NCBI GenBank assembly: GCA_947489425.1
Contig: CANLDL010000001.1
Location: 1 to 64,000, forward strand
Direction of reading: 5' to 3'
DNA length: 64,000 nucleotides
Origin: an uncultured Pseudomonadales bacterium
Lineage (GTDB): Bacteria > Pseudomonadota > Gammaproteobacteria > Pseudomonadales > Cellvibrionaceae
The notes beneath the pieces are model-generated. The model was not told the origin of the DNA. It did not search any database and worked only from the letters and a program-made list of their open reading frames with translations. Within the stretch, counting starts at the first letter, position 1. Every line of letters starts with the position of its first letter. The position numbers and the translations under genes were made by a program. Positions 43,167 to 51,558 of the stretch are shown one piece after another.

Positions 43167-44225
43167 TTATTTGCTACCGCGTGGTAAGAAAGCGTTTTTC
43201 TCCCAGATGGCATAATCTGCGCGGAACTTTGAAAGGTCAGCCCAAATTGCAGCAAAATCTGCATCTTTTGCTTTTTGTTCTTCGACCACTTCGTCCCACT
43301 TAGACTTAAAGGTGGCTAGCATTTCATCAGACCAGTACAGGTTTTTAACACCATTCTTTTCATTTTCAGCCATAACCGGTGCTTGAATTGCTTCACCTAG
43401 TGCTAATGAATCTAACGTAGCTGCGCGACAAAGTTGAGTGATAACGGCTTGCTGTGTATCGCTCATTTTCTTCCACGTGTCCTTGTTGATGAGTAATTCA
43501 AAAACAGTGGCTTGTTGGTGCCAACCTGGGTAGTAGTTAAATTTAGCGATCTTGCTTACACCGATACGCTTATCAATGGCGGGCATTGAAAATTCAGTGG
43601 CGTCGATTGCACCTTTTTCAAGTGCTGGAAAAATCTCTCCACCTGGAAGACCAACAGTGCTTACACCTAGCTTTTCCATGACTTCAGCACCCAGGCCAAA
43701 GAAGCGCATTTTTAACCCTTTAAGGTCGGCAGGGGATTTAATTTCTTTGGTGAACCAGCCAGAAGTTTCTGGTGCGATGATGCCGCAGGTTTGTGTTTTT
43801 ACGTTGTAGCCTTTTTTGTCATAAAGGTCTTGATGCAATTTTGCACCATTACCGTACATGATCCATGCTAAATATTCAGGTGCTTCGGGGCCAAATGGAA
43901 CAGCAGAGAACAAACGTGCAGCAGGAATTTTACCGCCCCAGTTTGCTGGAGTACCGTAGCCAGCTTGTACTTTACCTGAAGATACAGCGTCTAAAATCTC
44001 GCCAGGCGCTACTAATTTTTTAGGCTCATACATTTTTACCTTAACTGTACCGCCACTTAATACACCCGCATTGTCGGCAACGTATTTTGCAACTGAGCCA
44101 AGGCCCGGTAAATGCGATCCGTAGTAAATAGGCATTTTTAACAGAATGGGTTTGTCAGCTGCTTGTGTTGCAGAAATTGATGCAACAGAAAGCGCCGCGC
44201 ATAGAAGTGCACTGATTTTCTTCAT
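43167..44225 (-). CDS. dctP: TRAP transporter substrate-binding protein DctP
   Basis: A 22-residue signal peptide (MKKISALLCAALSVASISAT) precedes a DctP-type binding domain. ADLKGLKMRFFGLGAEVMEK and ATEFSMPAIDKRIG with NYYPGWHQQATVFELLINK place it near the binding proteins for 2-oxo acids and related carboxylates (TakP-like), as in 2-oxoacid/mannitol-type TRAP systems. The conserved Arg in KMRFFG should pair with the substrate carboxylate. GGAG seven bases before ATG 44225 decides the start. Two regulator palindromes lie upstream. Confidence 0.92.
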   Translation of the reverse strand: MKKISALLCAALSVASISATQAADKPILLKMPIYYGSHLPGLGSVAKYVADNAGVLSGGTVKVKMYEPKKLVAPGEILDAVSSGKVQAGYGTPANWGGKIPAARLFSAVPFGPEAPEYLAWIMYGNGAKLHQDLYDKKGYNVKTQTCGIIAPETSGWFTKEIKSPADLKGLKMRFFGLGAEVMEKLGVSTVGLPGGEIFPALEKGAIDATEFSMPAIDKRIGVSKIAKFNYYPGWHQQATVFELLINKDTWKKMSDTQQAVITQLCRAATLDSLALGEAIQAPVMAENEKNGVKNLYWSDEMLATFKSKWDEVVEEQKAKDADFAAIWADLSKFRADYAIWEKNAFLPRGSK

Positions 44226-44313
44226 AGTTTTCTCCACCAGAGTTTATTGTTATTTAATTGTTGTGTTGCTAAATATTTATAGTTATTAGTTGGGGCAAAA
44301 GTGTTTGCTGGCC

Positions 44314-44329
44314 AATTGGTAATACCATA
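44314..44329. promoter_or_regulatory. GntR/FadR-type operator, site 1
   Basis: AATTGGTAATACCATA contains TGGT-AAT-ACCA, which fits the FadR-subfamily consensus TNGTNNNACNA. It is centred 20 bp (two helical turns) from site 2. Confidence 0.8.
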
Positions 44330-44333
44330 TGAC

Positions 44334-44349
44334 AATTGGTATTACCAAT
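44334..44349. promoter_or_regulatory. GntR/FadR-type operator, site 2
   Basis: ATTGGT-ATT-ACCAAT is a perfect 15-bp palindrome. The same 6-3-6 arrangement recurs at 55682-55696 before the GntR gene. Confidence 0.83.
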
Positions 44350-44604
44350 CAACCATTTTTTGTACATCTGGTGCAAAAAATACAAAAATAAGGAGTTTTG
44401 GTGAGTTTTTAAAAGGCTTTAATTATTAAGCAATTACTTGCAATAGTTTTAGGCTATTTTTTAGTGGTCATTAATGAGTGGCTTGATTGTTGCTGTGAAA
44501 GAGTTTGGCTCATAGAAATTTGAGCCAGGTTACTAGTTAGGTTTGTTATTTTTTGTATTTAATCTACTTAGTAAATTTGATGACTCTAATGAGGAATATA
44601 GGAA

Positions 44605-46062
44605 ATGGTGAATTTCGATACGTCTTTGCTTAACAGTGGCAGTTATATCAATGGTTGTTGGCTCAATAATACAGCTAATACTTTTAGCGTGCTTAATCCT
44701 GCGAATAATCAGGAGATAGCGACGCTCGCCAATGCCTCTACAGAGGATACGGTCAAGGCTGTTGATGCTGCATCCGAAGCCTTACCCAAGTGGCGTTGCG
44801 TACCAGCAAAAGAACGATCCCGACTATTACGCCGTTGGTTTGATTTAGTTATGGAGAACAAAGAAAAACTCGCAGAGATTCTTACGGCAGAGCAGGGCAA
44901 ACCGTTAGCTGAAGCGCAGGGAGAGGTCATTTATGGTGCAAATTACATCGAATGGTTCGCTGAAGAGGCAAAGCGCGTATACGGGGATACGATTCCAGGC
45001 CCAAGTGTCGATAAGCGGATTGTTGTTATCAAGCAAGGCGTGGGTATTGTCTCAGCAATTACACCGTGGAATTTCCCAAGCTCAATGATTACGCGTAAGG
45101 CAGCGCCGGCAATGGCGGCGGGTTGTACTTTTATTGTTAAGGCAGCGGCAGAGACACCATTATCAGCTATAGCGCTTGCCGAGCTTGCACACCAGGCAGG
45201 TATTCCAAAAGGTGTTTTTAATGTCATTGTATCCAATCGAGCTAAAGAAGTCGGTTACGTATTGACGGGGGACCCACGAATTGCAAAATTCTCATTTACG
45301 GGCTCAACTCCTGTTGGAAAGATTCTATTAGAGCAGTGCGCGCACACGGTTAAGAAAACAACAATGGAATTAGGGGGCAATGCGCCCTTTATTATTTTTG
45401 AAGATGCAGATTTAGATGAGGCCGTTAAGGGAGTGATGTTATCTAAATTTCGTAATGCGGGGCAAACCTGTGTGTGCTCAAATCGTATTCTAGTACAGAG
45501 CGGTATATATGAGGAGTTTTCTAAGCGACTTGTCCGTGCAGTCGAGGAATTAAAAATAGGAGAAGGCACCAAAGAAGGGATTGATATAGGTCCTTTGATA
45601 CATAGTGGTGCGGTAAGTAGTGTTGAAACACTCGTTGATAAGGCTGTATCCGATGGCGCAAAATTATTAACGGGTGGTAAAAAAGCCTCACTTGGCGAAA
45701 ATTTTTATCAACCTACGGTACTTTCTAATGTAAGTCCAAATATGTCAGTAGCAGTTAATGAAATCTTTGGCCCTGTTGCCCCACTGATTGAATTTGAAAC
45801 AGAAGAACAGGCAATAGACATAGCAAATAATACCGAGTTTGGGCTGGCTTCTTATATTTATACGCGTGATATAGGCAGAGTTTGGCGTGTTTCTGAGTTA
45901 CTAGAATATGGCATGGTAGGTATCAATGAAGGAATTATTTCAAATGAGATGGCTCCCTTTGGTGGCGTCAAACAATCAGGAATGGGACGAGAGGGATCAA
46001 AATATGGTCTCGAAGATTATTTAGAGGTTAAGTATTTATGTATGGGTGGCCTCTGTTCATAA
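44605..46062 (+). CDS. gabD: Succinate-semialdehyde dehydrogenase (GabD-type)
   Basis: A 485-residue aldehyde dehydrogenase. Features: [20 protein letters not shown] (cofactor pocket), [29 protein letters not shown] (catalytic Glu) and GQTCVCSNR (catalytic Cys). Length and motifs agree with the GabD subfamily, which oxidises succinic semialdehyde to succinate. Its neighbour, a 2-oxoglutarate-decarboxylase-like enzyme, would produce that aldehyde. The gene diverges from the TRAP operon and ends at a terminator, so it may form its own unit. Confidence 0.88.
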   Translation: MVNFDTSLLNSGSYINGCWLNNTANTFSVLNPANNQEIATLANASTEDTVKAVDAASEALPKWRCVPAKERSRLLRRWFDLVMENKEKLAEILTAEQGKPLAEAQGEVIYGANYIEWFAEEAKRVYGDTIPGPSVDKRIVVIKQGVGIVSAITPWNFPSSMITRKAAPAMAAGCTFIVKAAAETPLSAIALAELAHQAGIPKGVFNVIVSNRAKEVGYVLTGDPRIAKFSFTGSTPVGKILLEQCAHTVKKTTMELGGNAPFIIFEDADLDEAVKGVMLSKFRNAGQTCVCSNRILVQSGIYEEFSKRLVRAVEELKIGEGTKEGIDIGPLIHSGAVSSVETLVDKAVSDGAKLLTGGKKASLGENFYQPTVLSNVSPNMSVAVNEIFGPVAPLIEFETEEQAIDIANNTEFGLASYIYTRDIGRVWRVSELLEYGMVGINEGIISNEMAPFGGVKQSGMGREGSKYGLEDYLEVKYLCMGGLCS

Positions 46063-46488
46063 TTTTTAAATAGTACTTTCATCAAATAATTTCTTTTTAA
46101 TAAAAAGGCTCTAATTTTTTAGAGCCTTTTTTGGTTGTTTATATTTCATTTTGTTATGAGCTGATAGTGTGCAAGGAAAAATTATACGTGCACTTTTTCG
46201 GGTCTTTAGTGTTGTTAATTCTTTCTCTCTCTCGTTAATAAATATATTTACAGAAAATGTTTAAAAATTTTATTTTATAAATGGTTGATAACATTGGTAA
46301 TTATTATTTTCTCCATATTAAATTGTTTTTAATAAAATGTTGGCAAACTTATTGCTCTTAAGATAATTGTATGCACAGTTAGTGGGCTTAGTAAAAGTAA
46401 ATATTGTAAATGTCATCAGTATGAAACATTAGAGTGAAAGTATTTACATAAGTACATAAGGCAATACTTTTAAAAAATGAGGCAAATA
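46063..46488. promoter_or_regulatory. Intergenic region before the TPP enzyme gene (426 bp)
   Basis: Holds the terminator at 46102-46132 and then about 350 bases of AT-rich DNA without a gene. An incomplete operator-like half, ATTGGTAATTA, lies near 46293. The promoter of the following genes should be here. Confidence 0.5.
46102..46132 (+). terminator. Rho-independent terminator after the dehydrogenase gene
   Basis: AAAAAGGCTCTAA and TTAGAGCCTTTTTT form a stem with a T-run 40 bases after the stop. Confidence 0.93.
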
Positions 46489-48180
46489 ATGAATATGTTA
46501 GCAGCACAGGAAGTTTCTAAAATTGTATTGGATAATAGCTACACTAAAGCAAGCGATGTATTTGTAAAATGTTTAGAAAATGAAGGTGTTGAATATATTT
46601 TTGGTATTCCAGGTGAAGAAAATATTGACCTGTTAGACGCCTTGATTGATAGCCCCATAGAATTTATTACCACTCGACATGAACAAGGTGCTGCATTTAT
46701 TGCCGATGTTTTTGGGCGGTTAACGGGAAGAGCGGGTGTTTGTTTATCAACACTAGGGCCTGGAGCGACAAATCTAATGACAGGTGTTGCCGATGCGAAT
46801 ATGGATCGCGCGCCTTTGATTGCTATTGCAGGTCAAGGTTCTACTGATCGAATGCATAAAGAAAGCCACCAGATTTTAGATTTAGTCAATTTGTTTAAAC
46901 CTATTTCAAAATACTCAACACAGCTACGTGTCCCTGAAATTATTCCCGAAGTATTGCGTAAAGCGTTCAAAATTGCAGAGGCTGAAAAACCCGGCTGTAG
47001 TTTTATTGATTTTCCAGAGAATGTGGCAGGATCCTTTTTGCCAATAAGCACTGTGCCACTTAAAAAACAAAGTGCAACTCCACCGGCTGCCCCCCAACAT
47101 AAGTGTGAGCAAGCCGCAGCGATTATTGCATCGGCTAAATCACCAATTATTATGGCAGGCAATGGCGTTATTCGCGGCAAGGCGAGCGAAGCTTTAATAG
47201 AGTTTGCAGAAGCGTTAAATATACCTGTTGCAACAACTTTTATGGCAAAGGGCGTGATTCCTGCACGACACCCTTTGAGTATTGGTGCTATTGGGTTGCA
47301 AGCTCACGATTATGTTTCATTCGGCTTTGATGAGGCAGATTTAGTAATTTGCATCGGTGTCGATATGGTGGAGTATCATCCACGCTTATGGAACCCAAAA
47401 TGTGATCACCGTATTGTACATATCGACGTATGTGCTGCTGAGGTTGACCAACACTATATTTTAGAAGCGGGTGTCGTAGGTGATATTGCAAGCTCCTTAA
47501 AGCGAGTCGTCAATTACGCTGGGATTTGTAGTGACTCTAAACTACATCAGTTACATCAAATCGTTGATGCGCAATATAACGAATTTAAAGATGATGTCGG
47601 ATTTCCTGTTAAGCCACAAAAAATTATTTCTGATATTCGCCAAGCGCTTGATGACGAAGATATTCTTATCTCGGATGTCGGTGCCCACAAAATGTGGATA
47701 GCACGTTTATATCAAGCCCAGTCTCCAAATACCTGCATAATCTCTAATGGTTTTGCCTCGATGGGTATCGCTTTACCAGGTGCTATTGCTGCTAAGTTGG
47801 CTTATCCCGACAGAAAAGCCATTGCAGTGTGTGGTGATGCAGGTTTTATGATGAATAACCAAGAGATAGATACTGCTTTACGTTTGAATTTAGATATTGT
47901 TGTTTTAGTTTTTAATGACAGTAAGTACGGCCTCATTGAGTGGCATCAAATGCGACATTTTGATCGCTCTACCTCGATAGATTTTGTTAACCCAGATTTT
48001 GTGAAATTTGCAGAAAGCTTTGGTGCAAAAGGGTATCGGGTTGAAAGTACCGAGCAGCTGCTACCTATTTTGGATACTGCGTTGAATGATGGCACGGTAT
48101 CAATCATTGATTGCCCCGTTGATTATTCGGAAAACATGAAGTTAACCCAAAAACTTGCCAACCTTGCGTCGCCGATTTAA
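46489..48180 (+). CDS. TPP enzyme resembling 2-oxoglutarate decarboxylase
   Basis: A 563-residue thiamine-diphosphate enzyme of the acetolactate-synthase fold. The start (CLENEGVEYIFGIPGEENID), the TPP Glu (TTRHEQGAAFIADVFGRLTG) and the cofactor motif (CGDAGFMMNNQE) are seen. From memory this N-terminal half is closer to cyanobacterial 2-oxoglutarate decarboxylase (annotated as acetolactate synthase) than to IlvB. No small subunit gene is present, and a succinate-semialdehyde dehydrogenase gene is adjacent, as in cyanobacteria. The C-terminal end also resembles AlsS, so acetolactate synthesis remains an alternative. GAGG before ATG 46489 decides the start. Confidence 0.78.
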   Translation: MNMLAAQEVSKIVLDNSYTKASDVFVKCLENEGVEYIFGIPGEENIDLLDALIDSPIEFITTRHEQGAAFIADVFGRLTGRAGVCLSTLGPGATNLMTGVADANMDRAPLIAIAGQGSTDRMHKESHQILDLVNLFKPISKYSTQLRVPEIIPEVLRKAFKIAEAEKPGCSFIDFPENVAGSFLPISTVPLKKQSATPPAAPQHKCEQAAAIIASAKSPIIMAGNGVIRGKASEALIEFAEALNIPVATTFMAKGVIPARHPLSIGAIGLQAHDYVSFGFDEADLVICIGVDMVEYHPRLWNPKCDHRIVHIDVCAAEVDQHYILEAGVVGDIASSLKRVVNYAGICSDSKLHQLHQIVDAQYNEFKDDVGFPVKPQKIISDIRQALDDEDILISDVGAHKMWIARLYQAQSPNTCIISNGFASMGIALPGAIAAKLAYPDRKAIAVCGDAGFMMNNQEIDTALRLNLDIVVLVFNDSKYGLIEWHQMRHFDRSTSIDFVNPDFVKFAESFGAKGYRVESTEQLLPILDTALNDGTVSIIDCPVDYSENMKLTQKLANLASPI

Positions 48181-48229
48181 TTAGGTGAGCTCGGTATTTA
48201 TTAATTTTAACTAATTTATGGAGTAACAC

Positions 48230-49384
48230 ATGCAAGCATTTAGTTTTCAAACAACGCGCTCTGTTTTATCCGAAGTTGGCGCGACGGAAAAAATTGGTTC
48301 AATTATGAAGGATCGGGGCTGTAAAAAAATAGCCTTTATTACTGATCCCATGATTTTAAAGCTAGGGCTTGCCGATGCAGCCTTAGCAGGATTAAAAAAA
48401 GCCGGTGTTGCTGTTTGGTTATTCTCAGACGTTGTTGCTGATCCACCACAAGAACTTATTTTAAGCGCTGTAGAACAAGCCAAAGCAGAAAAAGTTGACG
48501 GTGTTGTCTCAGTCGGTGGTGGCAGCTCAATGGATACTGCAAAGTTAATTGCCATACTATTAAATACCGAACAGCCGATAGAGGAAATGTACGGTGTTAA
48601 TTTAGTTAAGGGTGAGCGCCTACCTTTAGTACTTGCGCCAACAACAGCGGGAACAGGTTCAGAGGTAACGCCTATCTCTATAGTAACCACGGGAGATACT
48701 GAGAAAAAAGGGGTGGTTTCCCCACAGCTATTGCCAGATTTTGCAGTGCTTGATGCTGAGTTAACCGTAGGCTTGCCGGTATCTGTCACTGCAGCAACGG
48801 GTATCGATGCCATGGTACATGCTATCGAAGCCTATACCTCTAAAATTAAAAAAAATGTGGTATCCGATTGTCTAGCCAAACAGGCCCTTGAGTTATTAGG
48901 TGCAAATATTCGCAGAGTATGTGATGCCCCGGAAGATCGAGATGCGCGTGCGAATATGTTACTAGGCTCTATGCTTGCGGGCATGGCCTTTGCTAATTCT
49001 CCCGTTGCGGCTGTACATGCACTGGCTTATCCCCTTGGTGGACATTTTCATGTTCCCCATGGTTTATCGAACGCCTTGGTATTACCTCATGTGATGGACT
49101 ACAACATGTCAGATGCATCGACTCAGTATTTAGAGTTAGCTGATTTGTGTTTCCCTGAATTAAAAGGCGTGAGTAGCGACAAGAAGTTAGATAGCTTATT
49201 GGATAAGACATCAACTATCAGTTCAGATCTAGGTCTTGAATCGACCTTGAGCGAAGTAGGTGTGAGTTCTAGCGACCTTGAGTTATTAGCAGGAGATGCG
49301 ATGAAACAATCCCGCTTGTTGATTAATAACCCAAGAGAGATGACTTACGAAGCAGCATTATCTATCTATCAGCGAGCACTTTAA
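48230..49384 (+). CDS. Iron-type alcohol dehydrogenase, possible 4-hydroxybutyrate dehydrogenase
   Basis: The 384-residue protein is a group III dehydrogenase. GGGSSMDTAK binds NAD(P), TTAGTGSEVTPISI is the family core, and metal ligands lie in GIDAMVHAIEAY and VHALAYPLGGHFHVPHG. Size and motifs fit 4-hydroxybutyrate dehydrogenases, which reduce succinic semialdehyde, but butanol- or lactaldehyde-type enzymes look alike. GGAG precedes the ATG. It lies 49 bases after the TPP enzyme and before phaE, on the same strand. Confidence 0.82.
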   Translation: MQAFSFQTTRSVLSEVGATEKIGSIMKDRGCKKIAFITDPMILKLGLADAALAGLKKAGVAVWLFSDVVADPPQELILSAVEQAKAEKVDGVVSVGGGSSMDTAKLIAILLNTEQPIEEMYGVNLVKGERLPLVLAPTTAGTGSEVTPISIVTTGDTEKKGVVSPQLLPDFAVLDAELTVGLPVSVTAATGIDAMVHAIEAYTSKIKKNVVSDCLAKQALELLGANIRRVCDAPEDRDARANMLLGSMLAGMAFANSPVAAVHALAYPLGGHFHVPHGLSNALVLPHVMDYNMSDASTQYLELADLCFPELKGVSSDKKLDSLLDKTSTISSDLGLESTLSEVGVSSSDLELLAGDAMKQSRLLINNPREMTYEAALSIYQRAL

Positions 49385-49421
49385 TAATGCAACAGTCGGC
49401 TGTTAATGATAGGTGTCGCGA

Positions 49422-50378
49422 ATGAGTGAGCAGACTTCAAATCCATATTTTGATGCATGGGTCTCAGGGACAGAGCAAATGATACAGGCACAGTCTGATT
49501 GGTTTAGTCGCTTTAGCGATAGCAGTGAACCAGCAGATATGACTGATGTACTCGCCAATGCTAAAAAACATTGGCAACAATGCCAGCAGCAGTTTGACAG
49601 TTGGAGTACGGCAGCAGAACAGTGGTTTCCTAAACAAATGAACAACGTACAGGGCAGTGGGTTTAGTGATGGAGGCGCTTCAGCTAAGTTATTTGAAAAA
49701 CTAAAAACGATGTTAAATCCCGAGACTTTTTTGAACTCGGGAGTTGACGAACTCAATCAGGTTTTTCAACGCTTGGCAGAGGCACCGGATTTTGCAGATA
49801 TTGGTGTTTTTGAAAAAAAATTCATGCGTGCTAGTAACGACTGGATGAATCTGCAAGAAGCTAATGCACAGTATCAAACTGTTATTACAAAAGCATGGAG
49901 TAAAGCCTTCGATGCATATATCAAGTTATACCCTAAAGATGATTCTGAGGATAATAGTAAAAAGCCTGATAACTACGAAGAGATGATGAAGCAATGGCTG
50001 AACATTGCTAACGGAAGTCTCATCCAGACTCAACGTAGTGATGAGTTTTTAGATGCTCAGAGAAAAGTATTTAAAGCGAGTACCGAATATAAGCGTAAAC
50101 AGCGAGAAATCGTAGAGGCTTGGTGTGAAAGCTACTCGATACCCACTCGGACAGAAGTAGATGACTTGCATCGTATGGTGTATGAATTACGTCGGGAAGT
50201 ACGCCAATTACAAACACAATACAAGAAAGTCGATAAGGAGCTGTTGGACCTTAAAGCACAAAAGGTTAAAAAACCTGTAAAGAAAAAAGTCGCTAGTAGT
50301 AAGCGTGCTGCACCAACTGTTACATCAACTAAAGTGACTAGCGATTCAGAGGACAAAAAGGAAACAGTTAAATTATGA
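49422..50378 (+). CDS. phaE: Class III PHA synthase subunit PhaE
   Basis: The 318-residue product starts SEQTSNPYFDAWVSGTEQMI. It has the PhaE-type helical middle (PKDDSEDNSKKPDNYEEMMK, then STEYKRKQREIVEAWCES) and the C-terminal pattern RTEVDDLHRMVYELRREVRQ. A Lys-rich tail ends the chain. PhaE activates PhaC at the granule surface. The gene overlaps phaC by four bases (ATGA). ATG 49422 is preferred to an upstream GTG. Confidence 0.92.
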   Translation: MSEQTSNPYFDAWVSGTEQMIQAQSDWFSRFSDSSEPADMTDVLANAKKHWQQCQQQFDSWSTAAEQWFPKQMNNVQGSGFSDGGASAKLFEKLKTMLNPETFLNSGVDELNQVFQRLAEAPDFADIGVFEKKFMRASNDWMNLQEANAQYQTVITKAWSKAFDAYIKLYPKDDSEDNSKKPDNYEEMMKQWLNIANGSLIQTQRSDEFLDAQRKVFKASTEYKRKQREIVEAWCESYSIPTRTEVDDLHRMVYELRREVRQLQTQYKKVDKELLDLKAQKVKKPVKKKVASSKRAAPTVTSTKVTSDSEDKKETVKL

Positions 50379-51475
50379 ATCAATCAGTTGAACAATGGTT
50401 TGGTCCTATATCAGATGCGCTCGATTTTAGTGAACGCTTTGCTAAGGGTGTCGAGCAGATGGGTCAAATTAATATCTCCGACGTCGAAGTAGGCACGACC
50501 GAAAAAGAACTGATTGCACAGTTTGATAAGGTAAAACTTTATCGCTATAAACCTTTGAAAAAAGGCAAGCCAAAAACTGAGCCTGTATTGATCGTTTATG
50601 GCCTAATTGGCCGCTATACCATGATTGACTTACAGGAAGATAGATCATTGGTTAGAAACCTATTGATGCGAGGTGTCGATGTTTATGTCGTCGATTGGGG
50701 TTACCCGAGCCGTGCAGATCAGTTTTTATCATTTGATGATTATGTGGCTTACTATTTAGATGAATGTGTTAGCCGTATTTGTGATAAACACTCACTAACT
50801 TGTATTAACTTATTTGGTGTCTGCGAAGGTGGCGTTTTTACAACGCTATATGCGGCTAAAAACCCAAGCAGGGTGAGCAATTTGATCGTTTCTATTACGC
50901 CTATCGATTTTGCTGCAGATCAAGAAGACGATGACCCTTCTCATGGATTTATTAATTTATGGACGCGTAACTTAGCCGATGATGATATTGAATCGATGAT
51001 AGATGCCTATGGTAATTTGCCTGGTGAAGTCATGGGTTCTGTTTTTCAGGCGATAACGCCTATTAGATCGATGACTAAATATAATTTAGATTTATTAGAC
51101 ATTGCAGCAGATGACAAAAAATTACTTAATTTTTTACGTATGGAAAAGTGGCTTGCCGATAGACCACACCATCCAGGTACAGCGGCTAAGCAATGGTTGA
51201 TCGACTTGTATAAAGAGAATCAGTTAATTAAAGGTGAATTTGTCCTGGCAGGTGAGAAAGTTGACTTAAAAAATATCACCATGCCAGTACTTAATGTCTA
51301 TGCCGAGCGCGATCATATTATACCGCCGCCATGCTCAAAGGCACTTAAAAACCACATTGGCAGTAAAGATTATACAGAGCTTGAGTTGCCCAGTGGTCAT
51401 GTGGGTATTTATGTGAGCAGCAAATTGCAAGATGTCGTGGGTGATAATATTTTTGATTGGTTATCAACGCGCTAA
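50375..51475 (+). CDS. phaC: Class III PHA synthase catalytic subunit PhaC
   Basis: At 366 residues this is the short class III form. The lipase-like box is FGVCEGGVFTTLYAAK with catalytic Cys. The Asp is in VYAERDHIIPPPCS and the His in LPSGHVGIYVS. It polymerises 3-hydroxyacyl-CoA (and in some strains 4-hydroxybutyryl-CoA) into polyester granules. It works as a complex with PhaE. The upstream 2-oxoglutarate branch could feed 4-hydroxybutyrate. Confidence 0.95.
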   Translation: MNQSVEQWFGPISDALDFSERFAKGVEQMGQINISDVEVGTTEKELIAQFDKVKLYRYKPLKKGKPKTEPVLIVYGLIGRYTMIDLQEDRSLVRNLLMRGVDVYVVDWGYPSRADQFLSFDDYVAYYLDECVSRICDKHSLTCINLFGVCEGGVFTTLYAAKNPSRVSNLIVSITPIDFAADQEDDDPSHGFINLWTRNLADDDIESMIDAYGNLPGEVMGSVFQAITPIRSMTKYNLDLLDIAADDKKLLNFLRMEKWLADRPHHPGTAAKQWLIDLYKENQLIKGEFVLAGEKVDLKNITMPVLNVYAERDHIIPPPCSKALKNHIGSKDYTELELPSGHVGIYVSSKLQDVVGDNIFDWLSTR

Positions 51476-51558
51476 TCTAACGTTTAAAAGGCCTAAAAAT
51501 TAGCAAGGATTTATACGGATAAAAATGTTGGGACAACTTTTATTTAAAGGTAATGACG

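Larger units (their letters stand above)
44226..44604. promoter_or_regulatory. Divergent promoter region dctP / semialdehyde dehydrogenase (379 bp)
   Basis: No gene. Two FadR-type operators lie near the dctP side (44314-44349). The remaining AT-rich stretch should hold the promoters of both units. Confidence 0.7.

Noticed and set aside
46290..46305. Further FadR-type operator before the TPP enzyme gene
   Set aside because: ATTGGTAATTA has only the left half of the palindrome.
46489..48180. Acetolactate synthase for branched-chain amino acids
   Set aside because: No ilvN or ilvC nearby; neighbours are a semialdehyde dehydrogenase, an iron-type dehydrogenase and PHA genes, and the N-terminal motifs resemble another subgroup.
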